A program made the translations under genes and the position numbers. 64,000 nucleotides of DNA from Camillea tinctor (Eukaryota; Ascomycota; Sordariomycetes; Xylariales; Xylariaceae): assembly GCA_022578605.1 (NCBI GenBank), contig MU394114.1, positions 125,165 to 189,164 on the forward strand, in the 5' to 3' direction. Below the pieces are notes generated by a model. The model saw only the letters and a list, made by a program, of their open reading frames with translations. It did not search any database and was not told the DNA's origin. Shown here piece after piece: positions 11,988-24,124 of this stretch (within the stretch, counting starts at the first letter, position 1; every line of letters starts with the position of its first letter).

Positions 11988-13890
11988 CTCTCTATCTGCA
12001 GTAAAGGGATTGAGGGAGTATGAATGGAACAGGAAATCGAACATTTCGAAGGTTTGCTCCCCCTTCTAAATGAGAAATCAACACGGGCGACGATGCAGTT
12101 GCGCACCCCGGCCCACGTGGCAGGGCGGCACTAGAGGCAAGGTAGAAGAAATGAGTGCATACGAACACATGGCAGCCGGAAGACCGGGGGACTAGGAATG
12201 CTGGTCCGGTGTTGGTTGCTAAGTGGTTCTCGCATGGAAGAAAAAGAAGATATGGGATGATATTAGGTCACCCCGTAAGCAATAGAGCTGGGTAGACGTG
12301 GAGACGAGACGTTATCTCTACTCCACGGCCTTGCGAGAGCTGAAGCTCACTCATGCTCTGAAGGAGTCACTATTTGATTTCAGGATACCGCCGAGCGAGT
12401 GTGTGTGTGTGTCTACGGCCCCGCTTGCGGCTTACACTGCTAGATTCATGTATGCGGAACTTTTGTCGCGTGGTAGTGAATGATTTCAAAGATGCGACAG
12501 GAGGGAAACTTGCTTAGGGTTGGATTTATCCCCTGCTCGTGGCTTGCCATTGTTTTATTATTTCCTTCATATCCTCCGTGCTCCCTTCATCCCCCCTCCC
12601 CCCCCCCTTTTTTTTGCTGTCTTACCACACATGTTCAGTTGCACCACATAACGTAGGTTAGGTGTCTTAAGGTTAACATATTGAGCTAACCCAGTATACT
12701 CACATGTGACATTATCAACTACATGATAGTATCTCAACTTTACTTTTCCCAAAAACTTCACCGTTGAGTTCAAACGTTTGACCTAATTTCCAAGCGAAGT
12801 GTTCTTCGTGGTTATCGTTTTCTATATTAGGTCTTACTAGGAGCTGCAAGGGACTAAGTCTCCCAGGTTTAGTCTAAAAGGATTTGCCATTGCAGAAGTT
12901 GAATCCATGTAATAGCAACACCACCGCCCCAAAAATGGATAAAGACCCGCATAACGATTATAGCGCTGTTGTAAATGCACCGTTAAGCCAAGCTAGACGC
13001 CATGATACTTATTGCGGGCTTTTCCCCTTCCTTCTTTCTACCCTCTCTCCTCCTCCTAAACCCCCTCTTGAAAGAAACGTGGGGTAGCATCGGTCTGGTG
13101 CTAGGAGTAATTAGAAGGAAATAAAGATAGATAGAGATCGATAGAGAAGAAAGAAACAGACGAGTATAGGCAGAGGGGAGAAGAGGGGCTCGAGGAAAGC
13201 CACCAGTAGCGCATGATACTCAAATCTGACTGCATACGATGCTTTGCCTTTTAATTCGCCCATCAACAACTGGATTGGGCATCGTCTAGACGAAGAATGT
13301 CGATCAAGTAAACTAAACCTTCTAGACTAGCAAGATATGCATTATCACTGTTGCTACTGCTGCTGAACTACTGGGGGATGACTATAATTGATCTGACAAG
13401 AATGTCTTGGCATCTACGTCTATTATGGCAAGGCAAAGCAGCTAAACTGTCTGACCTTGACAAGGCGAGACGTGATTCCATTCTTGCTACGTCGAAGAAA
13501 ACGATTACGTGATCCTACTACTACCTACCTTGAAGCGTTAATGGTGGGTGGTATTATAGGATGGATGGTTTAGTGGGCGATGCCACACACTACTTGCATC
13601 AATGCAGATACCGTGCATCCTTAGAGGATAGGTAGGAAGACCACCCATGTCTTCCTCGGCCAAGACATATTGATAAATACTTCGCCGGCTCTTGGGTACA
13701 CGCCGCATGTCGCATGCGTGGTTCAGCTTTAAGACCTTGCATTTGCACACCCCTCATCTTCTACTCTTCGCCTTTGGAGGATTTGGATAATCGTGAGAAA
13801 AACAGAAACATAAACAGAAGAAGAGTCCGTTGATGAACGCCAGCTGTTGTCGTGTCCGCTAGAGGCCGAGCATCTCGACATCTCGACATC
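11988..13890. other. Intergenic region
   Basis: Divergent promoter interval between the oxidase (minus) and the membrane protein (plus). It contains a C/T-rich run at 12586-12616 and a GA-rich stretch near 13105-13200. No coding region is supported. Confidence 0.6.
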
Positions 13891-15170
13891 ATGGTCAGCC
13901 CACACGGTCGAGACCTGATCATATGGATCGTCGTCTTCACCATCCTCAACCTCACCGCGCTGGGGTTGCGCTTCTATACCATGATCAAAGTGAAGCGAAG
14001 ATCCCTCCGCATCGATGATTACATTATCGTATTTTCTATCTGCTCGCTACTGGCTCTCGAGGGAACTACACTATGGGGTATGTGTTCCCCTTCATGACAA
14101 ATATCACCGACGAGACTTGCTGACATGATACAGCTATTCACAATGGACTTGGTTACCATACTGTCGATGTGCAGTGGCCACAGATTGCGGTGCAGATCAA
14201 GGTGAGAAAGGGTTCCTCTTATCCTGCCCTACGAGCGCAATATGATTAACAGAAGCTTTGTTAAACAGCTAGTAACATCAAGCTACTTTACATGGACCCT
14301 CGCGACAACCTCGTGTAAGGTCGCCGTCCTCGTCATGTACCTAGATATATTCCGTACCGATGTTGGATTCAGAAGAGCTGTGTACGCTTTGATCGGTCTT
14401 TGCGCACTCTACCCTATTGTCTTCATCCCCTTTTTCGTCACGGTATGCAACCCGGTGTGGGCAGCTTGGGATCCGATATTGTCACAGACAAACTGTAGGC
14501 CTCTAGAGGTCCAAGAAATCGCCTCTGTGGCTGTCAACCTGTTCCTCGACTTCTCTGTCGTGGCTCTACCTATCCCCGTGGTCTGGAAGCTACAGATGCC
14601 CACAAATAAGAAGCTAGGTGTCACGGCTATGTTTAGTTTGGGACTTGGGTATGTAATTTTTCGTGGATTAAAATTTTTTCTCACTCATTACTCCATTGGA
14701 ATTTTGTGCTAACTTGACGTTTGCGACGGATCAGAGTTATCGGTATATTAATATGGCGTATGATCGACACAGTGTCACCTGGACACGGCGACGATCTAGT
14801 CTACGATCTATACGTTCTAGCATTGCAGAGTCACTTGGAGTGCTGGCTAGGGATCCTTGCGGCGAATATACCAGCGCTCGGCCCTTTACTCAACAGGTTA
14901 TCGCCCGCTAAACTCACTACTTATCTGAAGTCGGGTGGAAATTCAAGCAATAATGACTCAAGGCCATACAATCGAGGGCTTTCTCTAAAGACATTCGGAA
15001 GCTCACATCTGAGCCGACCCGGGAGAGACGATTTTCAACTTCTTAGCGACAGCGAGCGAGCATTGCACCAACAGGGAGGCATCATCATGAATCAAGAATT
15101 CCGAGTCTCGGTGGAGTCATCGCCTGATAGGAATCTAAAAAATGGCCACTCAGTGGGCATCGCAAGTTGA
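13891..15170 (+). CDS. PTH11-like (fungal rhodopsin-domain) integral membrane protein
   Basis: Four exons: 13891-14077, 14134-14201, 14269-14648 and 14735-15170, giving about 356 residues. Phases agree at every junction. The acceptor at 14253 is rejected because it opens onto a stop, so 14269 is used. The N-terminus starts a transmembrane helix (IIWIVVFTILNLTALGLRFY) followed by the basic loop and RIDDYIIVFS, the hallmark of the fungal rhodopsin domain. Further helices include the segments around YFTWTLATTSCKVAVLVMYL, YALIGLCALYPIVFIPFFVT and VNLFLDFSVVALPIPVVW, then GVIGILIWRMIDTV. The tail after about residue 270 is Ser-rich and cytosolic-like. The family includes Pth11-type putative G-protein-coupled receptors; a receptor function here is inference. 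Confidence 0.87.
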
Positions 15171-15712
15171 AGAGAGGGTTAACAAACAAACAAACAAAGA
15201 ACAAATGAGGGCCCAATGTCGCCGCGTCTGCAAGGACTCAAAAGGGGCCGATGAAGTGTAAATGTCTGAGAGACGCACATGTAAATATACCTTGTACCTA
15301 TTCTAGTCTTCGATTCTGGTAATCTACTTGCTAATGACATGTACGAAATATTTTTTCCCCTTCCTTCCAACGCTTCAGCCTTTGAACCACTATATCTTCT
15401 CCGCTTCTTGCTTACGGTTTTTTCGTAGGACTTATTACTTAAGCTTATGTTAGAGCCTACAGTTGACTTGGCGTGACTAGTGGAATTATTATAGTCAGAT
15501 GGACTTACGGCTAGAATTACATGCAGCTCATGACGAATGAACCGAGATTTCGCCACTGGGTCTTGAGATAGCTTATGCAACTACATGGCACAGCAATGGC
15601 GAAAGATTCCAGACGGCACTTTGGCAATCTGGTACTCTGGTACTCTGGCACCGTACATGATCTGATGAGCAAACACTCTCAAATTGATGATGCATGGATG
15701 TGTTAGTGAGGA

Positions 15713-15743
<31 letters not shown>

Positions 15744-17657
15744 CTAAAGAGAGAGAGCATCAATGTAACCTGCCAACATTGAACCTTCGATATCTCTCTC
15801 TTTCCTACATCATGAGCATGCATAGTAGAACTGACCTAGGTGGCCCCTAGTAGGTACCTGGGTAGTTAGTTAACAAGCCGATCGCGCGTTTTCCATGTTT
15901 TGCTTTGTAGACGATCATCTCTTTTAGAGTTAAACGATAACCAGGCAATTCAGGGTACGGATCCGAACCTGTCTCCCCCCCAAAAAAAAAAATTTGGGCT
16001 GGCAGTAGTTATGCTAACATTAACATGGGTGTACAGAGTTATTGCAGAAGAGAGTAGGATTTTAAGAGGTTTAGTTTATTTGCATTCTTGGAATCGTGAT
16101 ATACCCCCGGAGGTCAATTCCTTTTTCAAAACCAGCCAATGCCTGTTTAGTATTCGGTAACGCTCGGGTTGGTTAGTTTCCAATCTACGTCGCACTGGCG
16201 CGGGTCTGCAATCCTATAGCCAAAACCCCAAAGGTCGCGACTTGGACTAGTGCCTACGCAGACAGCATTTGTGATGTGACGTGGGGGCGGGCACGTATTC
16301 CACATCAATACCTACATACATAAACTAGAGGTTAGCGCAGATTATGTATACTTATACCTAGGTATATATGGATATAACCTATTCCTTTCGGCTTTTCCTC
16401 TCTCGCATCATGCACGTTAGTAGATAGGGTTAGCGGTAATACGGAGTGGCCTTGGGAGTTGGAACAATGGAACGAAGGACGGGTACCTGCCAAGTAGTGA
16501 CGATGTGGCCCGTCGTATGTTTGATTAAGACTTTTAAGTGATGATTTTCAACTAATGCTATAAAAGACTTGAAATACTTGTAGATTGATATAGGGGTTTA
16601 GACAACTTTTGTGACAAGTCTTCTGACTAACATGGAACTTAAGTGGATTCAAATAAGTTAGTTTAAACTACTAGCACTAGGTAGAGGTAGCTGGCTGGCT
16701 GGGTAGGTAAGCTTAGTATAGGTGTTAATACTGGATATGTGGTTCGGGGAATTACTAGGTATATACTAGGTAGGTACTTAAGTATACGAACCCCCGAGAT
16801 GTATAGACCTTTTCAAGGCTGCACATCAATATACAAATTCGATCAATAGCAACTAGCCTACCTAGTGTGGAAGTATTACATACCTAAACTAAGTATCTAT
16901 ACAGGTATTAGGTATACAACTAACCATGTGCGTACCTGACCTACATAGTCTCATCTAACTAACAAACACGAGCGCAAACTGATTATGTTAACTGGTCCAT
17001 CTCTTTGCTCTAACCTATTAATACACCTTACCTAAGCTATTAATGTCCCTTGACTTGCTTCCCTAGTACGTAACTCGGTATGTACACAGGGTAGTCCTAT
17101 TTTGTACCCGAGTCAATCTGGTCCAAGGTCAGTACTTGTACCTACTGGCTAATAACTACCCGCATATACCTACGCATATAACCTACAGGTATTGTACAGT
17201 CCCGCTTGAAGTGTAGTGAGGCTTGGTACAGTTGGTTTGGTATATACAGTTGTTGGCATTGCGCATACCCCTGCTTCCGTTCGTAGCTGGGATCCTTTAT
17301 GTTGGATTCCATTGGCCAATTACCTAGATCAGTGCCCCTTAAAGGGGTCTATAGGAAAGAGTTGTCTAATAAGTCACCGTGCATTTTTGAGGGGTCCTTA
17401 TCGGTGGGCTCTTTTTTTTTTTTTTTTTTTATAGGAGTTCATCATGTTCTAACATGTTTGTTGTTGTTGCCGTCTTGCCATGTTTTTCTATGTCATATCT
17501 ATAGCACATCCGCCTTCAGTGTTGAAACTTTTTCTTCCCTCCCCCTTTCCCACCCCTTGGCTCACAGACACGTCCCCTCCCCCGCGGCCTGCGCCGTTCC
17601 TGTAATATCTTGTGGACACTCTTGAATCCCACTTATAAATTTAGCTTTACCGAGACC
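15171..17657. other. Intergenic region, rich in TAGGTA/TACCTA
   Basis: No gene supported. The interval 16320-17200 is dense in CTAGGTA/TACCTA tetranucleotide-like motifs. A pure T run of about 20 lies at 17411-17430, before the P450 start. An antisense frame at 15179-15580 begins with TTG and overlaps the 3' flank; I do not call it. Confidence 0.6.
15709..15742. repeat. GGA microsatellite
   Basis: Trinucleotide GGA run just downstream of the PTH11-like gene. Confidence 0.9.
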
Positions 17658-19625
17658 ATGGGTGCTCACTTGGTGCTAATAGCCGCCGTGGCCGGTCTGA
17701 TCGCACACCAAGGCCTCTTCAAACATGGGGATTGGCACTTGCATATTCCGCACATAATCGCTACTCACGCTCTCTTCTGGGTTTCTTTACTGTACTGCTT
17801 CAGTCGTGCCAGTTATGGGGAATCCCTTATCGATGCCTGCCTCCACAGTACCATTGTCTTTTCCGGTTACTTGGGGGGCTTGTTTTCGAGCATGACCATA
17901 TACCGTCTCTTCTTTCATCGCATCTCATCCTTCCCCGGACCCAAGATCGCCGCCGTGACTAAGCTCTGGCACATTTGGCACATTCGCTACTCTACCAATT
18001 ATCTCTTCCAGAGAGATATCTATGAGAAGTATGGCAATATTGTGCGCACAGGTGTGTTGATTCATAAGCTTGCACCAATTCCGTTCGCTAAACTTCACTG
18101 TGACCAGGTCCAAATGAGATAACTATTTTCCACCCTGCCGCTTTCGAACTTCTCGACGGCTTTGGAAATGACACGGACAAGGATGTGTGGTATGATATCA
18201 TTCGGCCGCGGTCCTCGGCCATCTTCACTCGCGACAAGCAGGAGCACAAGGAGGGCCGTAAGGTCTGGGCCTCGTCGCTTTCGACCAAAGGTACGTTGAT
18301 AGCACGTAGCATCCTTCCTAGCTTGTAGAGGCTCATGACATCTACAGCCATGAATGATTATCATCCTCGGATTTCAAGCCTAGCTGTGGCGCTTTCTCAT
18401 TGCATTGGGACGTACGGGACGAAGCCTATCGATATGGACGAGGTTATGTCTTGGTTCTCTTTTGACGTTATGGGAGAGGTGCTTTTTGGTAAAGACTTCA
18501 ATCTGCTGAACTCGAAACACACCCATCCTGCGATTCAACATAGGGACCGTGCATTGGCCGTTGCCGGCCCTCTCGGAGATGCTATCTGGATTGCTCTCAT
18601 GGGATTCACCCTGTTCCCGTGGTATGGAAGAATCAGAGACTGGCATCGCATGGTGCAGTTCTGCGAGGATCACATGAAAGCCCGCCTTGCCGTAAGTCGT
18701 GCCCCAAGCTTACACTTTCCAAGACTGACAACAAACACAACCCACAGCAAGGCGAACATGAGGGGAAATTGGACATGGCTTCTTTTTTCATCGATGAGTA
18801 TTACCGTCATGCATCGTCGAAAGACCCTCAGTCAAGAGATCTTCACCTGGCCGGTACTGCTGTGACGGCTGTCGTCGCAGGAAGGTGAGTTTACTTGCTA
18901 TTATATCTTTTCTGTAGTCGAATATATGTGATGCCAATGCTAACTTACTGCTAAGTGATACCACGCGAGCTGCCCTGATCGGCACTTGGTGGTTCCTTTC
19001 GAAGTACCCAGAGCACGCCGCAAAGATCCAGGCTGAAATCGAAGATGTAGATGTGACTGACGCCAACGCTCTTGCTACCCTTCCGCATCTTAACGGCGTG
19101 ACACATGAAGCTCTTCGATTGATTCCTCCGGCTATGACGGGAGGATCGCGTATTACGGGCCCCAATGGTTTGATGGTCGATGATGTTCTCATCCCTCCCA
19201 GAACTAAGGTTACAGCACCCAAATTTGTCATCCACAGAAGTACGTATCATTGAACCTTCCTCCCTCTTCGTATCGATATTGCTGCATGGCCTTAAAGGCT
19301 AATGTATGAAAACAACATGTTGACTCGACATACAGTGGAATCGTCCTTCGCGGAACCTGACGAGTTTATCCCAGAGAGATGGTACTCGCGGCCAGAACTC
19401 ATCCGAGACAAGCGCGCGTATGCACCCTTCTCCTACGGTGCCAGATACTGCCTCGGAAAGAACATGGCATATGTTGAGCTTCGTCTCGTTACAGCCATCT
19501 TACTCAAGAACTACAATGTCAGCTTTGCTCCGGGCTACAACCCGGACACTATGTGGCGGGACATGAAGGACCAGGTCACCTGTCAGCCAGGGAAGGTCTA
19601 CTGCGTCTTTACGCCCCGGAAGTAG
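17658..19625 (+). CDS. Cytochrome P450 monooxygenase
   Basis: Six-exon model: 17658-18051, 18108-18290, 18348-18691, 18748-18884, 18956-19239 and 19336-19625, all phases consistent, about 543 residues. The N-terminus holds several hydrophobic helices, unusually more than a single anchor, then the proline hinge FPGPKIAAVTKLW. Splicing creates AGSDTT (about residues 351-356, oxygen-binding I-helix). The K-helix ExxR is in THEALRL (Glu404, Arg407). The heme loop is FSYGARYCLG with the ligand Cys near 486. All diagnostic P450 features are therefore present. The original frame start at 17610 is TTG; the ATG at 17658 is preferred. Substrate unknown. Neighbours give no clear pathway. The last intron interrupts the sequence just after the conserved HR, as in the partial P450 at the right edge. 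Confidence 0.93.
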
Positions 19626-20294
19626 GGGTCTATCACACATAAGAGGCGTGTTGTAATCGAAGAAGTGGCAACAGTAATATCCATTAAAAGGTAGAGTCAG
19701 AAACTGAGTGGGAAAAGAGAGTGCAGATATAAGCATGTAGCAAGCCACATTCTAAAGACGTGGGGTAGCTAATGCCCGTAGAACTATTTTCCACATGGCA
19801 TACAAAGAGATAAGCGAGTGTCATAGTATATCTTACCGCCAGCTTGACGGTGTATAGTATGGTCAATTCACCCAAAGGCTATAAGACTTGCGATTGATGT
19901 TTCATCTCTAGCATTATAGTAATATAGAAATCCAGTAGAAAACGGTATACGGTCTCAGCCCCAAAATATGGGCTACATTACAAAACCAAGATGAAGTGCT
20001 ATTAGCTTGTATTAAATTGTTGCGTCGATACGGTGATATAAGACAATGGTAATAATATAACGAAATTGCCAGTCGTGGCGCGTGATTCGTGTTGGCTAAT
20101 GCCGTATTCGTCATCTTCCCGAGCACTGCCCAATAAATCGCCCGAGACGGCGAGACCCGGATTTGCCTCATAAGCTTGTGTGTCCCTGTATCTAGTCTCG
20201 ATTACTCTCCCTTTCGAAACATCATTGCAAGAAATTCCTGTATCCCAGATTTTATATATCAAGGGTCCCGGCGCACGCTCAGTGCGGTAAATTA
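19626..20294. other. Convergent 3' intergenic region
   Basis: Lies between the 3' ends of the P450 (plus) and the Stealth gene (minus). No coding signal seen. Confidence 0.7.
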
Positions 20295-22379
20295 TCAATC
20301 ATCCCTCTCCCATCTCCCCCTACCTGGCCAGAGGGCTTCGAAGACCTGGCTCATCACGTCCTTTACATTTTCGACCTGGGCAGCATCCTCCGTCATTACG
20401 TCGTCGTTCAAACACCACTGACCAAATACCTTCCCCTTACGAATTGCCCTATCCAATAGCTCCGTTTCAGCCTGCTCAGCATCTTTCACCATGATGAACT
20501 TCATTGCGTCGGTATCGATTACCGTGTGTTGATACTTCTTTAGCGCCTTGATGATAATCTCCCGGTCGCGGTGTTTCGAGCCCCGAGGCGGTAACATAGG
20601 CTCGAGACCACGAGGGGAAGATGCCAATAGAAATTTAATGAGGCAGTCGCCGCACTTAGGGCGTTGGTACGATAGACGGGAGAAGACGGTAGAGGCCGCA
20701 AAATCCGGGTTGGCGGACGTCGCGTCCGATATTGGCGAGGCGAAAGAGTCGCCAAGGCACTTGTCCACGTTGAAATCGTTGCACTTAACGTTACGGATCA
20801 TTTCGGGACCATCGAGCGACGTCCAGAGGACATTGATGTTGACCTTAGGGGGCTGCAGGCCGACCTGTTTCAGGATACCCGGGAGCTTATAGTACATACG
20901 GTCTCGGCTTTGCGGCTCGGGTGCCGGCTTAGAAGCGTCCTTCGTACCTAGTTGCTGCCATCCTGGCTTGACAGCATTGAGAAGGCGCTGGCGCTCCGCC
21001 CAGTCGATATAACCGTCCGAGTTGGTATCGGAACGGGACATAACGAAGGACCAGATGAGAGCCTCCCGGAACCTCTCAATACTATAGTGGAAGGCAGCGT
21101 ACCAGGGATAGATCTGAAAACGGGATTCACCACGAAAGCGCTCACAGGCACCTTTGGCCGATGGTTTCGGAAATGATGCCATCGCCTCTCGAACCACAGC
21201 TCGAGATACCGAATGACCGAAATGGGCTTGCGCGCGACGGTCCCTATTACCGAAACGGTGGTTCAGAAGGTATGATGTGTAGTATATGAACGGTTTTTCA
21301 CCAAACGAAGGTATATCCTCTTTTGATCCAATCTTCTTGACGTTATAATGGTCAGGCTTGAAGCCCATCGTATGACCAAAAAGAGGAGAGTAGAAGTCGG
21401 AGGCGGCATGAGGCATACCGAGAAACATATCATCAGAGAGAGCAACAAGTTGATCGGTTGAGGAAGGCGTCATGTATATCTGAGACTCGATGGAAAGCGA
21501 GTTGAATGTCGGTAGACATTCTTTATCTTGATCACGGAAGAATGATTCATGGCTCAGAACTTCGATGTGCTTATTCGTGTCCTCATCGTCCCTGAGCCAG
21601 TCAGGACGCTGAGGGCGCATGTTCCGCCCATCAAGATGGTATGAACTACCCCCAACCGAGTTGACTAAAAGCTGAATTTTGTTGACAAATCCCTTGGCAT
21701 ATATATCGAGGCTGCGCAAGGAATATTTCAACTCATTCCAGTCACGGTAGCGGTTGATCCCGTGCTGAGATATCCATTTTCCTGCGTTATCGTTCAGAGG
21801 TGATTCTAGTTCGTAGACATGCCTAATGTTCCTAAAGGCCTCGTCCGATCCATTAACCCAATTGTATACAAAGTCGATATTCGGCTCTGACAGAAGGCCG
21901 TGCTTTTTTACGTCGTAGCTGCCCAAGGAAAACCATTCATCTTCCCAACCATCCAGTTCAATGTCGCTCACGGCCTCTTCAAAGGGTATTCTAACCACAT
22001 TGGGCAGTTCACTGTGAAGTGTCTTCCTGTCTTTCTCTAATGGCAACTCTTGCCCATTGCCCTGCATCGTTGGTATATCCGCGTCCCCTGAGGTCCATGG
22101 TGCCAGCGTACTGTCCTGATAAGGTTTCCGTACCAGCTGAAAGCTCGTATAGTGCCTGTTCGCCAGATCAACTGGCTCCCACCTGTTGACTACCATCCAT
22201 GTTGTTATGAGAACGCAGGCCAGGCAAATAGCTCTCCGTACACGACGAGATGGTATATTTCTCTGTTCTATCGGAGAACTAGGGATTTTTGTGTAGAGCC
22301 GAGGTAATCTTGGTGGTGACATCGTCACGGTAGAGTCGAATTGAAGCAAACCGGTGATGTAAAAATTACCCTTTACCAT
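20295..22379 (-). CDS. Stealth-family sugar-phosphate transferase (GNPTAB-like)
   Basis: Single-exon protein of 694 residues from the ATG at 22379, or 675 from the ATG at 22322. The N-terminus is a basic cytosolic stretch, then one transmembrane anchor (about residues 49-65, AICLACVLITTWMVV), as in a type II Golgi enzyme. Stealth conserved region 1 is IDFVYNWVNGSDE (168-180). Region 2 includes RDWNELKYSLRSLDIYAKG (212-230) and continues through SIESQIY and ALSDDMFLG (about 296-321). Region 3 lies around HFGHSVSRAVVREA (386-399), and region 4 around YPWYAAFHYSIERF (424-437). DTNSDGYIDWAE (451-462) is a canonical EF-hand loop, a feature also known in animal GNPTAB. The family transfers sugar-1-phosphate onto glycans; fungal members (Xpt1-type) modify protein or surface glycans. 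The exact sugar is unknown. Confidence 0.9.
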   Translation of the reverse strand: MVKGNFYITGLLQFDSTVTMSPPRLPRLYTKIPSSPIEQRNIPSRRVRRAICLACVLITTWMVVNRWEPVDLANRHYTSFQLVRKPYQDSTLAPWTSGDADIPTMQGNGQELPLEKDRKTLHSELPNVVRIPFEEAVSDIELDGWEDEWFSLGSYDVKKHGLLSEPNIDFVYNWVNGSDEAFRNIRHVYELESPLNDNAGKWISQHGINRYRDWNELKYSLRSLDIYAKGFVNKIQLLVNSVGGSSYHLDGRNMRPQRPDWLRDDEDTNKHIEVLSHESFFRDQDKECLPTFNSLSIESQIYMTPSSTDQLVALSDDMFLGMPHAASDFYSPLFGHTMGFKPDHYNVKKIGSKEDIPSFGEKPFIYYTSYLLNHRFGNRDRRAQAHFGHSVSRAVVREAMASFPKPSAKGACERFRGESRFQIYPWYAAFHYSIERFREALIWSFVMSRSDTNSDGYIDWAERQRLLNAVKPGWQQLGTKDASKPAPEPQSRDRMYYKLPGILKQVGLQPPKVNINVLWTSLDGPEMIRNVKCNDFNVDKCLGDSFASPISDATSANPDFAASTVFSRLSYQRPKCGDCLIKFLLASSPRGLEPMLPPRGSKHRDREIIIKALKKYQHTVIDTDAMKFIMVKDAEQAETELLDRAIRKGKVFGQWCLNDDVMTEDAAQVENVKDVMSQVFEALWPGRGRWERDD

Positions 22380-24124
22380 CTTTGGGCGAATCAGTCTTGA
22401 GTCCTGACCAATATAGCTTCCTTACCTAGCCATAAAACACCCTTTGTGGTCAAGATGTAACAAGAGATTAAGGCTGGTCATATATCACCAATACCCTACC
22501 CTAGAGTATTCCGATATCTGCACAGCTCTGATGCAATAGAGAAAGTGGTGACGTCTAATCTGCTGTGAGGAACGTAGATCGCGTGCTCACATACCAAAGA
22601 CTGGTCCTATTGTCGACGACGTCTCACCTCTAAAAAAAAGGTTAATGTGAAGATGGTATGATCCATATTAGGTTGGCCTGACTACAGGTGACTCGGACGG
22701 ATGAAACACAAAATTGTAGATAGAAGCCCTTATACTGGGCATCAATGAAGAGGGGGGGGGGGACGCAATATGAGAACAACCGGAGACACCGCCTGTCACG
22801 AGCACATGAGCTTGTTCTCATATGGGTGGCTTGGCATTCCTGTGTACTATAGACGATAGTCAAGAAACAAACGAAGCTCCTTTTTTGTTCACAAGACCCA
22901 CAAAGTTTCACAAAATCGTGAGATGCTCTTTACCGTGAACCTATAATTAGGTCATATGTGTGCTGCATTATTACCACAGACGTCACTCATGCGAAAGCCA
23001 GGGAGGATGGCTGGCTTCAAGAGTGCTTCGTACAGTATCCACGCAGTGGAAGCTATAGTATTCAGGAGTAGCGAGGGCATATAACACAGAGCTTTGACGC
23101 CCTAGATGCCAACACTAGAGGCGGTGCTAACTAGAATTGTGATACATCATCATATAGCTTTTTTGCTTGAGTAACCCGAAGGTAATACCTCTTACCCAAA
23201 CCATGTAGCCTTTCCAGCTTGGTGTAGCTGAATTAGCCTCACAACTGTGCTTGTTGTAAAATAAACTGAAAATGATGTGGCCTTGGCAGCTGGGATCGAG
23301 ATTAAACAATAGCATGTCTCACTCGTGTTTGCTCCTATCGTCTGCTTGTTTGTGGTGCCAACCACGGTATTACAGCGGCCGTCTGAAGACACTGTAATGT
23401 ATGATTCGCTCACTAATGTCTCCTTTTGTCACATACGAAGAGTACTAAGAGTAGAAAAGCAAGTCGAGAAAAGCCGACTGGCGTTCATGGTAGTTGATAT
23501 CCACGAAATATTAACGTGGTAGCATAAGCCACAAGCTCTTGGCACTGGCTTCTGATAAACAGGTCTTGTCCATGCAGGAACATTCCCACGTTAGTCGAAA
23601 TAACCAATTTGAACTATTCCTTTTCCCACTAGAAATAACTATACGAGAAAAAAAAAAAAAAAAGCGCGTGAGCCCCTATAGACCTAGCGTGCCCAGGATC
23701 GGCGTAAAAGCAAAAGCTTTGAGAGCTATGCAGGCTTTAATTCTCCGTAGCTAGGGGCTGGGGCTCTTGATCGGAGGATGTGGTATATCAGATCGACTGG
23801 CGCCCTCATCTCGATAGTTCATCATAGTCTCCATTTCTGCGTACAGATCTTCCAGTGACGCTAACCTTGAACAGCTATATGGGAATATAGAGCTAAACAC
23901 CATTTGTCCTTCTAGACTTCACGTTGTGGTCGCGACATAGCGTGCTTTCTTTCCAGGCGCGCCCTCTGTTACGCTTGAATACTTATCCCTTTATCATTTC
24001 ACATACAACTGGTACGCCGATAGTGCGCAGGCTTTTCGGCCTTCTTATCTCTTTCAAATGTTGGGATGCTCTTATAATATCTAGCTACGGATATATAGTA
24101 TTCCAGATTTCATTGCTGCTTATT
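22380..24124. other. Divergent intergenic region between Stealth and acyltransferase genes
   Basis: No gene supported. It contains a G run at about 22752-22762 and an A run at about 23648-23664. A non-ATG in-frame extension (23924-24124) precedes the acyltransferase ATG and may be 5' UTR. Confidence 0.6.

Noticed and set aside
15179..15580. 133-codon minus-strand frame
   Set aside because: Starts with TTG, has no recognisable domain and overlaps the 3' flank of the PTH11-like gene.
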